Origin: Cryomorphaceae bacterium
GTDB taxonomy: Bacteria; Bacteroidota; Bacteroidia; Flavobacteriales_D; Cryomorphaceae
Reading direction: 5' to 3'
NCBI GenBank assembly: GCA_003565555.1
Contig: PXBH01000035.1
Coordinates: forward strand, 1-57,037
Length of the DNA: 57,037 nucleotides
The translations under genes were made by a program, and so were the position numbers. The notes under the pieces are model-generated. The model did no database searches, had not been told where the DNA came from, and worked only from the letters and a program-made list of their open reading frames with translations. Below are positions 39,948 through 48,424 of this stretch, piece after piece (positions within the stretch are counted from its first letter, which is position 1; each line of letters starts with the position of its first letter).

Positions 39948-42422
39948 TTATTTTCCCGTGCGCAAAATTTTGGACCTTAACCTTGAACCGTCGGTGAAGA
40001 GAATATCTGCAATGTAGAGGCCGGGGGGTGCTACTGACAAATCCAAACTGTGGTCCGTAAGCACATGCACAGGCAGTTGCCGACCGGCAGGATCTGAGAG
40101 CCCAATGTGTCTGATTGTTTTTGTGCCCTTCAGTCGGGTAATTCCGGTGGTGGGATTGGGGTAGAAATACGGGGTTTCGTTTTGAAATCCTTCCGCGGAC
40201 AGCAGGCTGTTGATGACGGCGGTTTCCTCTTTTGTACACCCGTTGGTATCTTCTGCGGTAATGGTATAGACCCCTCCGCTCAGGTTGATGGTGAGCGGTT
40301 CGGTTTCGGCACCGTTCAGCATGAATGAATACGGCGGGGTGCCTCCGAATGCGGTAATCAGTATACTGCCGTCATTGCCGTTGATCTCGTCGGTCGTAAA
40401 AAAGAATAGTATTAATTCCGATGGTTGGTTCAGGGCGAAGGTTCCCGAGGCTTGGCAGCCGTTGATGTCGGTGACTTCATAGGGGTAAGTTCCGGCGGGT
40501 ATCGCGGTCGCTGCGCTGTCGATATGCTCTCCGTCCCAGAGGAAAGTTGCGATCTCCGGTCCTGACTGATTTTCGGGGATTACCATGCCTGTGGCTTCGC
40601 CGAAGCAGGCGGGCATCACAGCAGTAAATGAAATGTCGGGGGCAGGGTATGTGTTCACGGTGACGGAATCGGTCACCGAAATACCGTATGCATTGGTCAC
40701 AGTTACTTCGTATTCTCCTGCATCATATACCGTGATTTCCGGCAGGGTATCGCCTGTGCTCCAGAGGTAGCTGTGGTGTTCTCCCGCATGAAGCACCACT
40801 GAATCTCCCGCGCAGAAGGAAAGCGGCCCCCCCGCTGTGATTTCCGCAGCATACGTTTCTCCCTCCGTAAGGTAATGCGTTGTTCCCAAAGAGGGTTCGG
40901 GATAGACATCTCGATGTCCGCTCGGATATTCAACGGTCAGGGAATCGGGTGCGGTGCCGTAAGTCCCGAACCCGAAGATTACTGTTTTCGAATCTTGGCT
41001 GATGAAATTTTCACCGCAGGTGGTGTAGTGGTGATAGGTTTCCGAACCGCGGTAAACGCGAATCCAAGCTCCCGCCGCCTCTCGATTCGACACTGTACCG
41101 GTAAGGTTGACCTTCAGAAAATGGTTTGCCCCTCCGGTATTTTCATAAAAACCCGGCTGGGCGGGTATCACATTGTGAAAAGCAATATCAGCATAGCCAT
41201 CGTCGTTGTAATCACCTTTAGCACAAGAATATGCGGGTTTGTAAGGTGGGGATTGAGCATCGTTTATCTGTTGAAAAGTTTCTCCGCCCTGATTGAAATA
41301 GAAGTAGTTCTGGACATTGCCTGCCGCAGTGTAGAAAAGGTCGCGCCACCCGTCGTTGTCAAAGTCGGCCCAGAGTCCGCCCCAGGTAATTGTGGTGCCG
41401 GAAATGCCCATCGGCTGCGCATTTTCTGTAAAAGTCAGGTCGCCGTTATTGGTCAAGAGCAAGGGCGGCATGCCTACGTTCTCTCCGTTATTTGACATAA
41501 AAATGTCAATCAGCCCGTTGTTGTTGTAATCGGCAGGCGATGCACTCATGGGGTCGTTGAAAGGGAAACCCGTTCCCGAAGTCCATGTAATGTCTGTAAA
41601 GGTCCCGTCTCCGTTATTCAGGTACATGGAGTTTGCAGGATCGCGGTCGTTGATCACGAAGAGGTCGGGCCATAAATCGTTATTGATGTCGATCCATATA
41701 CCCATAAACGAGGCCTTATTGCCGTCTGCGACACCTGCAATTTCTGTTGTTTCGGTGAAAGTTCCGTCTCCGTTATTTTTAAAGAGGGCGTTTTCTTTGA
41801 CTTGAAATGAAGGGTCGGGGCTGTACCTGCAGAGGTAGAGATCAAGGTGTCCGTCTCGGTCGTAATCTCCGAAGGAAGCGCCGTAACAGTAGTCACTTGT
41901 AAGCGGAAGTCCCGCCTCGGCAGTGAAATCTTCAAATTCGAAATTTCCGTTGTTCCGGTACAGTCTGCTCACGCCTCCGAATAGGGTAATGAAGAGGTCG
42001 TCGTCTCCGTCGTTGTCGTAGTCTACCCAAATGGCGTGAAGCGCCCCGGGCGGGCAAACCACGGTTTCGGGACCCGGTACGAAGCCGTTTCCCGTGCTTA
42101 AGTATGTGTGCAGCATTGCATTGCCCCTTACGAATGTGAGGTCATCCAGCCCGTCACCGTTAATGTCTCTGAAGCTCAATCCATCGCCGTAATAGTGGCC
42201 TTGCCCTGAAATTTCAAACCCGAGATCACTGCCGATTTCGTTAAATCCTTGAGCGCAAACCGGAGAAGTGAGGCAGAAGACCAGGAGGAGCCCCATGAAG
42301 ACGCTCAAGACCTTTTTTCGTTCGGCGGTAAAACGGAAGGGGCGCGATCTCCGCTGATTGCGGCATTCGGCGGGGTGGTCCTTCTGTAATAGTTGAGCGG
42401 GGGAATATATGGAATGAAGCAC
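39948..42422 (-). CDS. CRTAC1-like FG-GAP/ASPIC secreted protein with SprB-like repeats and T9SS tail (paralog 2)
   Basis: An 824-residue protein of the same architecture as paralog 1: a signal peptide (MGLLLVFCLTSPVCAQ), FG-GAP repeats (DINGDGLDD, DYDNDGDDD, DYDRDGHLD, NNGDGTFTE, DYNNNGLID, DFDNDGWRD, DYNDDGYAD), ASPIC/UnbV (NHFLKVNLTGTVSNREAAGAWIRVYRGSET), SprB-like modules (SYLWSTGDTLPEI; GGTPPYSFMLNG) and a T9SS tail (YFYPNPTTG). The first start is GTG 42422, giving a long basic leader before the signal peptide; in-frame TTG or ATG codons near residues 39-43 would give a more usual signal peptide, so the start is uncertain. It shares direction with paralog 1, 188 bases downstream. Confidence 0.83.
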   Translation of the reverse strand: MLHSIYSPAQLLQKDHPAECRNQRRSRPFRFTAERKKVLSVFMGLLLVFCLTSPVCAQGFNEIGSDLGFEISGQGHYYGDGLSFRDINGDGLDDLTFVRGNAMLHTYLSTGNGFVPGPETVVCPPGALHAIWVDYDNDGDDDLFITLFGGVSRLYRNNGNFEFEDFTAEAGLPLTSDYCYGASFGDYDRDGHLDLYLCRYSPDPSFQVKENALFKNNGDGTFTETTEIAGVADGNKASFMGIWIDINNDLWPDLFVINDRDPANSMYLNNGDGTFTDITWTSGTGFPFNDPMSASPADYNNNGLIDIFMSNNGENVGMPPLLLTNNGDLTFTENAQPMGISGTTITWGGLWADFDNDGWRDLFYTAAGNVQNYFYFNQGGETFQQINDAQSPPYKPAYSCAKGDYNDDGYADIAFHNVIPAQPGFYENTGGANHFLKVNLTGTVSNREAAGAWIRVYRGSETYHHYTTCGENFISQDSKTVIFGFGTYGTAPDSLTVEYPSGHRDVYPEPSLGTTHYLTEGETYAAEITAGGPLSFCAGDSVVLHAGEHHSYLWSTGDTLPEITVYDAGEYEVTVTNAYGISVTDSVTVNTYPAPDISFTAVMPACFGEATGMVIPENQSGPEIATFLWDGEHIDSAATAIPAGTYPYEVTDINGCQASGTFALNQPSELILFFFTTDEINGNDGSILITAFGGTPPYSFMLNGAETEPLTINLSGGVYTITAEDTNGCTKEETAVINSLLSAEGFQNETPYFYPNPTTGITRLKGTKTIRHIGLSDPAGRQLPVHVLTDHSLDLSVAPPGLYIADILFTDGSRLRSKILRTGK

Positions 42423-42548
42423 GCGGCGGATTTCAGATAGGTTAGTCCGCGTCCGGGAAGAACGCTGTATGTCAGACGTTGATTGTTAGAAAGGTTGCCG
42501 ATTTTTTGCGACGGATGCGCAGAAAATCCTGATGGCAGCACCAATGCG

Positions 42549-42779
42549 TCAATCCCGATCTCTGCGTCGCCTGTTGCGGTTTCTCCGCCGCATCAGGAAG
42601 AGCCATGCTACAAGAATAAAGATGAGGGCAATGACCATATAAAGATAACCCGGTTCATCCAAAATGTGAACACTGTCATCCGTTGTACCCTGATCAATAT
42701 GTGTGGGCGTTTGACCGCTGAGCAGCCCCGCAGCTCCCGTTAGTATGAATGTTGTGACCAAAACGAGGAATTCTTTCAT
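42549..42779 (-). CDS. Small exported single-pass membrane protein
   Basis: A 76-residue protein: signal peptide MKEFLVLVTTFILTGAAGLLSGQ, about 20 extracytoplasmic residues, one membrane helix (YLYMVIALIFILVAWLFLM, about 47-65) and a very basic tail RRRNRNRRRRDRD facing the cytoplasm. Unrecognised. A -7-like box (TATCTTCG, minus strand, 42785-42792) ends five bases before the ATG, which supports expression. Confidence 0.55.
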   Translation of the reverse strand: MKEFLVLVTTFILTGAAGLLSGQTPTHIDQGTTDDSVHILDEPGYLYMVIALIFILVAWLFLMRRRNRNRRRRDRD

Positions 42780-42877
42780 ATTCCCGAAGATATAAATTTC
42801 TCATCCGTTCGTCTGCCGAACTTCTGAATTTTACCTGAGTAACCTGTTGCAAAACCGATCGGAAATCCGGGAATGCC

Positions 42878-44902
42878 TCATGGCACCTTCACGAATTTTT
42901 TTTCGACAACGGTTTCCCTGTCTGTGATTCTGATCAAATAGAAACCCGCTTCGAGGGCGGACACATCAAGGCGGTCGGCATAAGGCCTCTGAAAGACCAT
43001 TCTGCCCTGCATATCAAAGACTGCAGCGACAGCCGCGGCTTTGGGTCGTGTCACGAACTCAAAATTCAGCACATCTTTTGTGGGATTTGGGTACAGGAGG
43101 AAGCCCTCTTTGATGAGGTCATCGGTGTGCACGATTTCTTCTTCTTCTTCCGCATCACCTTCCGTAAGGATGTGGAAGGTGTTAATTTCAAGGTTGGTGT
43201 GTACGTCGACATTTCCCGTCGGCCATTTGATAATGAGGCTGTCGAGTACGGTTTCTTCACCAAGCCCGAAATGTACGTTCAGGGTATGCATAAATCTGAA
43301 GCCCACGCCGCTCTGTACGTCCCTGATCTGTGTGCCGGAAGGGGTGTGCACCTCCACGCGCGCACCTATTCCGTTGAGGTTGCTTTCGACGCCTACGGTA
43401 TTGATTTTTATCCAATTGTTGTCGTTTCCGGTGTTGAAGTGGATATTGCCCTGGTTGCCGATGTCGAGAAAACCGTCGTTGTTCATATCACCCACGGGCC
43501 CGTTGGTGACGCCGTCAAAAGTGAAGAGTTCGAAAGTGCCGTCACCTTTGTTCATCATAAATCGGCCGCTGCCGCCCAGCACATCGATCAGCCCGTCATT
43601 GTCAAAATCGTAGGCCACCCACTCAATACCCGTAGCAGAAAGGTTGTCAAATCCGCTGCCCTCCGTCTCATCGGTGAAAGTGCCGTCTCCGTTGTTCATC
43701 ATCAGCTTATGGCCACCCTGCGCAAAGGAGCTTGCACCGACCAAGACGTCCATATATCCGTCATTGTTGAAGTCACCCCAAGCGGACGACCATGTTTGTA
43801 CATTGTCATAAAGTCCGGCCTCCTCGCTTACTTCCGTGAAGGTGCCGTCCCCGTTATTTTTGAAGAGTTGATTGTAATTTGCCAAACTCGCTCCGCCGCG
43901 GCACTTCGCAATAAAGAGGTCAGAAAGCCCGTCATTGTCATAATCTACCCAGATGGATCCGTAGTTCCCGCCGTCCGGTACATCACTAAGGCCGCCCTGA
44001 AAGAAGTCCAGATCCACCCCGTTATTGATGTAGTACACATTTGGCTGCACGTCGTGGCATACAAAGGCATCCAGGCGACCGTCATTATTCAGGTCAATGA
44101 AGTTAGAGCGCTGGGAGAAAACGTAGTCGGGCGTATGCCATTCGGTAAAGTCGCCACCGTCTTCGCCGCGGTACATGAAGCTCACTCCGGAGCCTCCGCC
44201 GTAGAGGAGGTCATTGTATCCGTCGGCATTGAGGTCTCCTGCCGCAATACTCCACACGTAGGGGAAAGTGGCAGGCTCGGAAGCTACGGCGACCGTCTCG
44301 AATGCCCCGCTCTCAGACTGAAGTGACATAAAAACAGCTGTAGGAGAGACATCCAAAGCGTCGTCCAAATGGTCGCCGTTCATATCGACGATACCCAAGG
44401 TGCGCGACCAGGAGGGGAGTGCCACGGTATTAAAGTTGAATGGAGCCTCGGGCGTAACGGGAATTTCGGAAGTACTCAGAAGAGCGATAAAGCCGCTGTC
44501 GTCCCATCGGTCATCAAATGCGATGTAATAACTTGTGCCTTCTGTCCCCGTCCAGCTCACCTCGGCCAGGAAACCTGTACCGGAGTCATCATCACCCGCC
44601 GTGCAGACCAAATCTCCGCACTCTCCGGTGTAGATATGCACCCGCGTATCGATTCCCGTATTTTCGGGCAGTGAGGTGGTAAGGGTGATTTCAGCATCAC
44701 TTTCGGGAGTGAAAAGATACCACATGCCTCCGCTTGCTCCGGCGCCGTTTTGGGCGCAAATCGGAAGCGGAATTTCTTCGCCGAGGATGCCTTCTACGGT
44801 AATCATTCCCGTTGAAACTTCTACTGCTTCGGCGCAGGTATTTTGCCCGAAAGAGGCCAAGAGAGATGCAAAAAAGAACAGGGCGGTAAAGGTGGATTTC
44901 AT
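42878..44902 (-). CDS. CRTAC1-like FG-GAP/ASPIC secreted protein with T9SS tail (third member)
   Basis: A 674-residue secreted protein. A signal peptide MKSTFTALFFFASLLASFGQ is followed by a pre-peptidase-like beta domain (about 21-148, ending ISTSEI region), FG-GAP/VCBS repeats (DMNGDHLDD, DLNADGYND, DLNNDGRLD, DYDNDGLSD, DFNNDGYMD, DFDNDGLID, DMNNDGFLD), an ASPIC/UnbV domain (NNWIKINTVGVESNLNGIGARVEVHTPSGTQIRDV...WPTGNVDVH) and a T9SS type A tail (YPNPTKDVLNF). It lacks the SprB-like modules of the two paralogs. It starts 24 bases after the diheme cytochrome stop, so the two share a transcript. Confidence 0.85.
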   Translation of the reverse strand: MKSTFTALFFFASLLASFGQNTCAEAVEVSTGMITVEGILGEEIPLPICAQNGAGASGGMWYLFTPESDAEITLTTSLPENTGIDTRVHIYTGECGDLVCTAGDDDSGTGFLAEVSWTGTEGTSYYIAFDDRWDDSGFIALLSTSEIPVTPEAPFNFNTVALPSWSRTLGIVDMNGDHLDDALDVSPTAVFMSLQSESGAFETVAVASEPATFPYVWSIAAGDLNADGYNDLLYGGGSGVSFMYRGEDGGDFTEWHTPDYVFSQRSNFIDLNNDGRLDAFVCHDVQPNVYYINNGVDLDFFQGGLSDVPDGGNYGSIWVDYDNDGLSDLFIAKCRGGASLANYNQLFKNNGDGTFTEVSEEAGLYDNVQTWSSAWGDFNNDGYMDVLVGASSFAQGGHKLMMNNGDGTFTDETEGSGFDNLSATGIEWVAYDFDNDGLIDVLGGSGRFMMNKGDGTFELFTFDGVTNGPVGDMNNDGFLDIGNQGNIHFNTGNDNNWIKINTVGVESNLNGIGARVEVHTPSGTQIRDVQSGVGFRFMHTLNVHFGLGEETVLDSLIIKWPTGNVDVHTNLEINTFHILTEGDAEEEEEIVHTDDLIKEGFLLYPNPTKDVLNFEFVTRPKAAAVAAVFDMQGRMVFQRPYADRLDVSALEAGFYLIRITDRETVVEKKFVKVP

Positions 44903-44926
44903 GATGGATTGGTTTTGGTGTCGGTT

Positions 44927-46024
44927 TTACTCACAGGTTTCTTCGAGTGTGTTTATGTAAGCTTCCAGCAATGCGAGGCCTTCCTCGTGCACCACGGTTC
45001 TTCCGAGCAGGGGCATTCTGAGGCTTTCTTCCGTGGTGGCCATGCGGTGGTGCATCACCGAGCGGTTTACATTCCCCGGTGCGATGATGCGGATAAGAGC
45101 GGCATTGATCCATTCGTCGGGTTCTACGCATACACCGAGGTTCTCGAGTGATGTGGTTTCGTTCCAAGCGAGCCGAATGGGTCGGTAATCACAATGGCTC
45201 CCTTCCAGATGGCAGCTCGAGCAGTTGACATCGAGGTAAGAGCGCACCCTTTCGGAAATAAGGGCGTCGGGATCGTCCCAACCCGCCAGTCGGTTTATTT
45301 CGGAAGGAATATTTCCGTGCAGGTATCCCGTTTCCTGCCATTTGAGAAGCTGATTTTTTACACCGTCCTTGTAGGCATAAGCCTTATCGAGGTTTTGAGG
45401 TTTGGGACCGAGCGGCATGGCTGTGGTTCCTGTTTTGTGGCATGTAAAGCATTCGCCTTCCGCGGGAATACGGTAGTTCGTACCCATCTCTTCCGCACCG
45501 TTCTGTAGCCAGCTGATGTCCATATAGCTTCCGCTCAAATCCAAATGGGCCTCAGTTTGGTCCTCGTTCCAAACATATTCGGCAAAATGCCATTCCCCGT
45601 CAATTTTGTACATCAGCCGGGTTTCTATGATACGCGGTTCACCTGAAGGTAGGGCCTGAGGGTAGTAAAAGTTTTTGATCAGCACGGTGCCGTCGTCGAA
45701 GTTCAGAGCGAGGTGATCTTCGTTGTATGAAGCTGCACTCCCCGGAGCCATCCAAACGAAACGCTTTTTTTCGGCGTAATCCGAAAAAAGCGGAGTGATT
45801 AAGTCGTAAGGCAATACATCTTCTGCAGGTTCCAGTGCCTTCAGCTCTCCGGTGAAAAAGCCGTACTCGGAAAGCGATGCGTACGGCACTTCGTCCGGTA
45901 AAAAATGAACGGGGCTCTCCGCACCTTCCTCAGGCCCCGGCAAGGTCGGCGCTTCGTCATCAGACTTGCACATGGCAAGTGTGAAAACAGCAGCAAGCAA
46001 GAAGATGCGCGAAAGTGACTTCAT
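44927..46024 (-). CDS. SO2930-family diheme c-type cytochrome
   Basis: A 365-residue exported protein with lipobox LAMC (signal MKSLSRIFLLAAVFTLAMC), so probably a lipoprotein. Two heme c motifs are present: CFTCH (about residue 202) and CSSCH (about 280). Segments YGFFTGELKALEPAEDVLPYDLITPLFSDYAEKKRFVWMAPG and MPLLGRTVVHEEGLALLEAYI match the SO2930/TIGR03806 family of unknown function. ATG 46024 gives the clean signal. It is the first gene of an operon with the FG-GAP/ASPIC gene; the usual beta-helix partner of this family is absent here. Confidence 0.85.
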   Translation of the reverse strand: MKSLSRIFLLAAVFTLAMCKSDDEAPTLPGPEEGAESPVHFLPDEVPYASLSEYGFFTGELKALEPAEDVLPYDLITPLFSDYAEKKRFVWMAPGSAASYNEDHLALNFDDGTVLIKNFYYPQALPSGEPRIIETRLMYKIDGEWHFAEYVWNEDQTEAHLDLSGSYMDISWLQNGAEEMGTNYRIPAEGECFTCHKTGTTAMPLGPKPQNLDKAYAYKDGVKNQLLKWQETGYLHGNIPSEINRLAGWDDPDALISERVRSYLDVNCSSCHLEGSHCDYRPIRLAWNETTSLENLGVCVEPDEWINAALIRIIAPGNVNRSVMHHRMATTEESLRMPLLGRTVVHEEGLALLEAYINTLEETCE

Positions 46025-46117
46025 GGGCCGGTACCCTGTTGAGTGAAACTTGACGCAAGATAACAATAATCAGTTGCCTCGAGAAGCGTAAGGATTGTCT
46101 GCGAAAGTCGGCAAGTC

Positions 46118-47416
46118 TCAGTTTTTCGCCACAACCGCGCGGGCCGCATCGTAATCGTTGTCAATTTTTACGGCCTTTTTTTCCTTTTCGGCAAATGCGC
46201 GCAACCGCTCCGGCATTTCGGGCAGCTTTCCTACAGCCGCCTCCGTGACTTCCGAGAATTTTGCGGGGTGGGCCGTTTCAAGGACTACCCCGACTGAAGA
46301 TGAATCCTTGCCGAGATAGGCTTTCAATACTTCGTAGCCCACAGCTCCGTGGGGATCCAAGAGATATCCCGTGCGGCGGTACACTTCATCCATGGCCGCC
46401 TTGGTAGATGCATCACTGACGCCCGCGGCCCCGAGGAACGGTACGAAATCTTCGGGATTGTTTCCGAACATATTCCGCATCCTTTCAAAATTGCTCGGAG
46501 CACCCACATCCATGGCATTGCTCACGGTGGCCACTGAGGGCCGCGGTCGATAGGTGCCCGTGCGCATAAATTCGGGAACTACGTCATTGGCATTGGTTGC
46601 CGCCAGAAACTTGCTGACGGGCAATCCGAGTTTTTTCGCCATCAGGCCCGCAGTGAGGTTTCCGAAATTTCCGCTGGGTACACAGACGGTCAGGGGTTTG
46701 CCGAGGCTTTTGAGTTGAGCGTACAGCTGAAAGTAGTAGAACGATTGAGGGATGAGCCGCGCAATATTGATGCTGTTGGCCGAGGTGATGCGCTGCTTTG
46801 CAGTCAGCTCGCTGTCGTTGAGCATACGTTTTGCCAGTGCCTGACAGTCGTCGAAAGCGCCCTTCACTTCAATGGCGGTAATGTTTCCGCCCCAGGTGGT
46901 AAGCTGCTTTTCCTGAATGGGGCTTACGCGGCCCTCGGGGTAGAGAATGAAAACTTCAATGCCCGGCACACCGAAAAATCCCGCAGCTACAGCACCTCCC
47001 GTATCTCCCGAAGTGGCTACCACTACTTTAATTTTTTGGTTTTCCGTTTCCGCAAAATGGCCCAGCAGCCTTGCCGTGAATCTTGCGCCTACGTCTTTAA
47101 AAGCCAGTGTGGGCCCGTGAAAGAGCTCCAGACTGTAGATTCCGGGTTCGATTTCCTTTGCGGGCACCGGAAAATTGACCGCTTCATCGGTGATCTTTCT
47201 CAGGGTGGCCTCCGGTACATTGTTTCCGCACAGGGCCCGGGCTGCGCGAAAATTGATTTCGCCGAAAGGTAAGCGCTCAATCTCTGCGTAAAAAGCTGCG
47301 GGAAGGGGTTCGAATTTTTCCGGAAGGTAAAGGCCTCCGTCCGGGGCCAAACCGCGAAATACCGCTTCGCGTAAAGTGGCGGTGTGGTTTGGGTTTCGGG
47401 TGGAATAGTAGCGCAT
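46118..47416 (-). CDS. thrC: Threonine synthase
   Basis: A 432-residue PLP enzyme that turns O-phosphohomoserine into threonine. The start MRYYSTRNPNHTATLREAVFRGLAPDGGLYLPE, the PLP lysine in GPTLAFKDVGARF, the phosphate-binding ATSGDTGGAVA and PSGNFGNLTAG are all typical. It is the last gene of the thrA-thrB-thrC operon, 36 bases after thrB. Confidence 0.95.
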   Translation of the reverse strand: MRYYSTRNPNHTATLREAVFRGLAPDGGLYLPEKFEPLPAAFYAEIERLPFGEINFRAARALCGNNVPEATLRKITDEAVNFPVPAKEIEPGIYSLELFHGPTLAFKDVGARFTARLLGHFAETENQKIKVVVATSGDTGGAVAAGFFGVPGIEVFILYPEGRVSPIQEKQLTTWGGNITAIEVKGAFDDCQALAKRMLNDSELTAKQRITSANSINIARLIPQSFYYFQLYAQLKSLGKPLTVCVPSGNFGNLTAGLMAKKLGLPVSKFLAATNANDVVPEFMRTGTYRPRPSVATVSNAMDVGAPSNFERMRNMFGNNPEDFVPFLGAAGVSDASTKAAMDEVYRRTGYLLDPHGAVGYEVLKAYLGKDSSSVGVVLETAHPAKFSEVTEAAVGKLPEMPERLRAFAEKEKKAVKIDNDYDAARAVVAKN

Positions 47417-47452
47417 GGGCAGTTTTCTGATGTAAAAATAGCAACTTACGGT

Positions 47453-48424
47453 TTATCCTTCGCTGAGTACTTCTGCGCCGTTCATATTGATACCGCTGAC
47501 GAAAGCATCGGAGTCGATTCCTGCCTTTCTGAGAAATTCAGTGAGTTGAGCGGTAATCGCTTCGGCAGTTTCTACAGATTCGCAGAGGGCAAACACGGAG
47601 GGCCCGGACCCCGAAATGCCGAAGCCTAAGGCTCCGCATTTTTGTGAGATCCGCTTCATATCGTAAAATCCCGGGATGAGCATGGACCGCACCGGCTCAA
47701 AAATTACATCCGTCATACTGCGTCCGATCAGTGCGGTATCGCCTGTGCAAAAGCCGGCCGTCAGGCCTGCAACATTTCCCCACTGGGTTACGGCTTCGGG
47801 CAGGGGAATCCTGGGTTTGAGTATTTTTCGCGACTCTCTGGTAGGTACGTCAATGTGGGGGTGCACCACAGCCACCTGCAGGTGATCAGGGCAGGGCAGT
47901 TTTTTCACATCGAGCGGCGTGTGGCTTCGCACCAAAACGACCCCGCCCAGCAGCGCGGGAGCCACATTGTCTGCATGGGCATTCCCGCAAGCGATCCTTT
48001 CGCCTTCTGTGGCCAAGGGCAGCAATTCCTTCCGGGAAAATTGATTGCCCGTGAGGTGGTTGATGGCGATCAGGGCTGCCACCGCGCTTGCAGAGCTTGA
48101 GCCCATGCCGCTGTTGAGGGGCATCTGCTTTCGGAGGTGCACCTGCGCGCCGATCTCCGTTTGGCCTGTTTGCTCCAGAAATCGCTTTATTACGGCCGAG
48201 GCTACATTGGCTTCCGTGTCGCGGGGGAGCATCCCTCTGTCACCGTCTACCGTGAGGCTTACCTCGCCGGTGTCATTGAGGGCAACGCTTACTTCGTCGA
48301 AAGGTCGGTGCAAGGCGAGTCCGAGCACATCGTAGCCGCAAACGATGTTGGCTACGGTACCCGGAGCACGCACGGTCACTTGGCGCGGTACTGATTTTCC
48401 GGAAGGAGAGGAGGGTGAAGTCAT
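47453..48424 (-). CDS. thrB: Homoserine kinase
   Basis: A 323-residue GHMP kinase that phosphorylates homoserine. Motifs: VRAPGTVANIVCGYDVLGLAL at the N-terminus, ATP-binding MPLNSGMGSSSASAVAAL (about 103-122) and the C-terminal GFGISGSGPSVFAL. It overlaps thrA by 4 bases (ATGA), so translation is coupled. Confidence 0.95.
   Translation of the reverse strand: MTSPSSPSGKSVPRQVTVRAPGTVANIVCGYDVLGLALHRPFDEVSVALNDTGEVSLTVDGDRGMLPRDTEANVASAVIKRFLEQTGQTEIGAQVHLRKQMPLNSGMGSSSASAVAALIAINHLTGNQFSRKELLPLATEGERIACGNAHADNVAPALLGGVVLVRSHTPLDVKKLPCPDHLQVAVVHPHIDVPTRESRKILKPRIPLPEAVTQWGNVAGLTAGFCTGDTALIGRSMTDVIFEPVRSMLIPGFYDMKRISQKCGALGFGISGSGPSVFALCESVETAEAITAQLTEFLRKAGIDSDAFVSGINMNGAEVLSEG

Noticed and set aside
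37800-42200. Short repeated DNA motifs resembling a CRISPR or tandem array
   Set aside because: The repeats are protein-coding FG-GAP calcium loops in two paralogs, not spaced direct repeats with unique spacers.
43127-44326. A 399-codon plus-strand frame opposite the third FG-GAP protein
   Set aside because: It is an antisense shadow produced by the repetitive Asp/Asn/Gly codons of the FG-GAP loops; the minus-strand protein is unambiguous.
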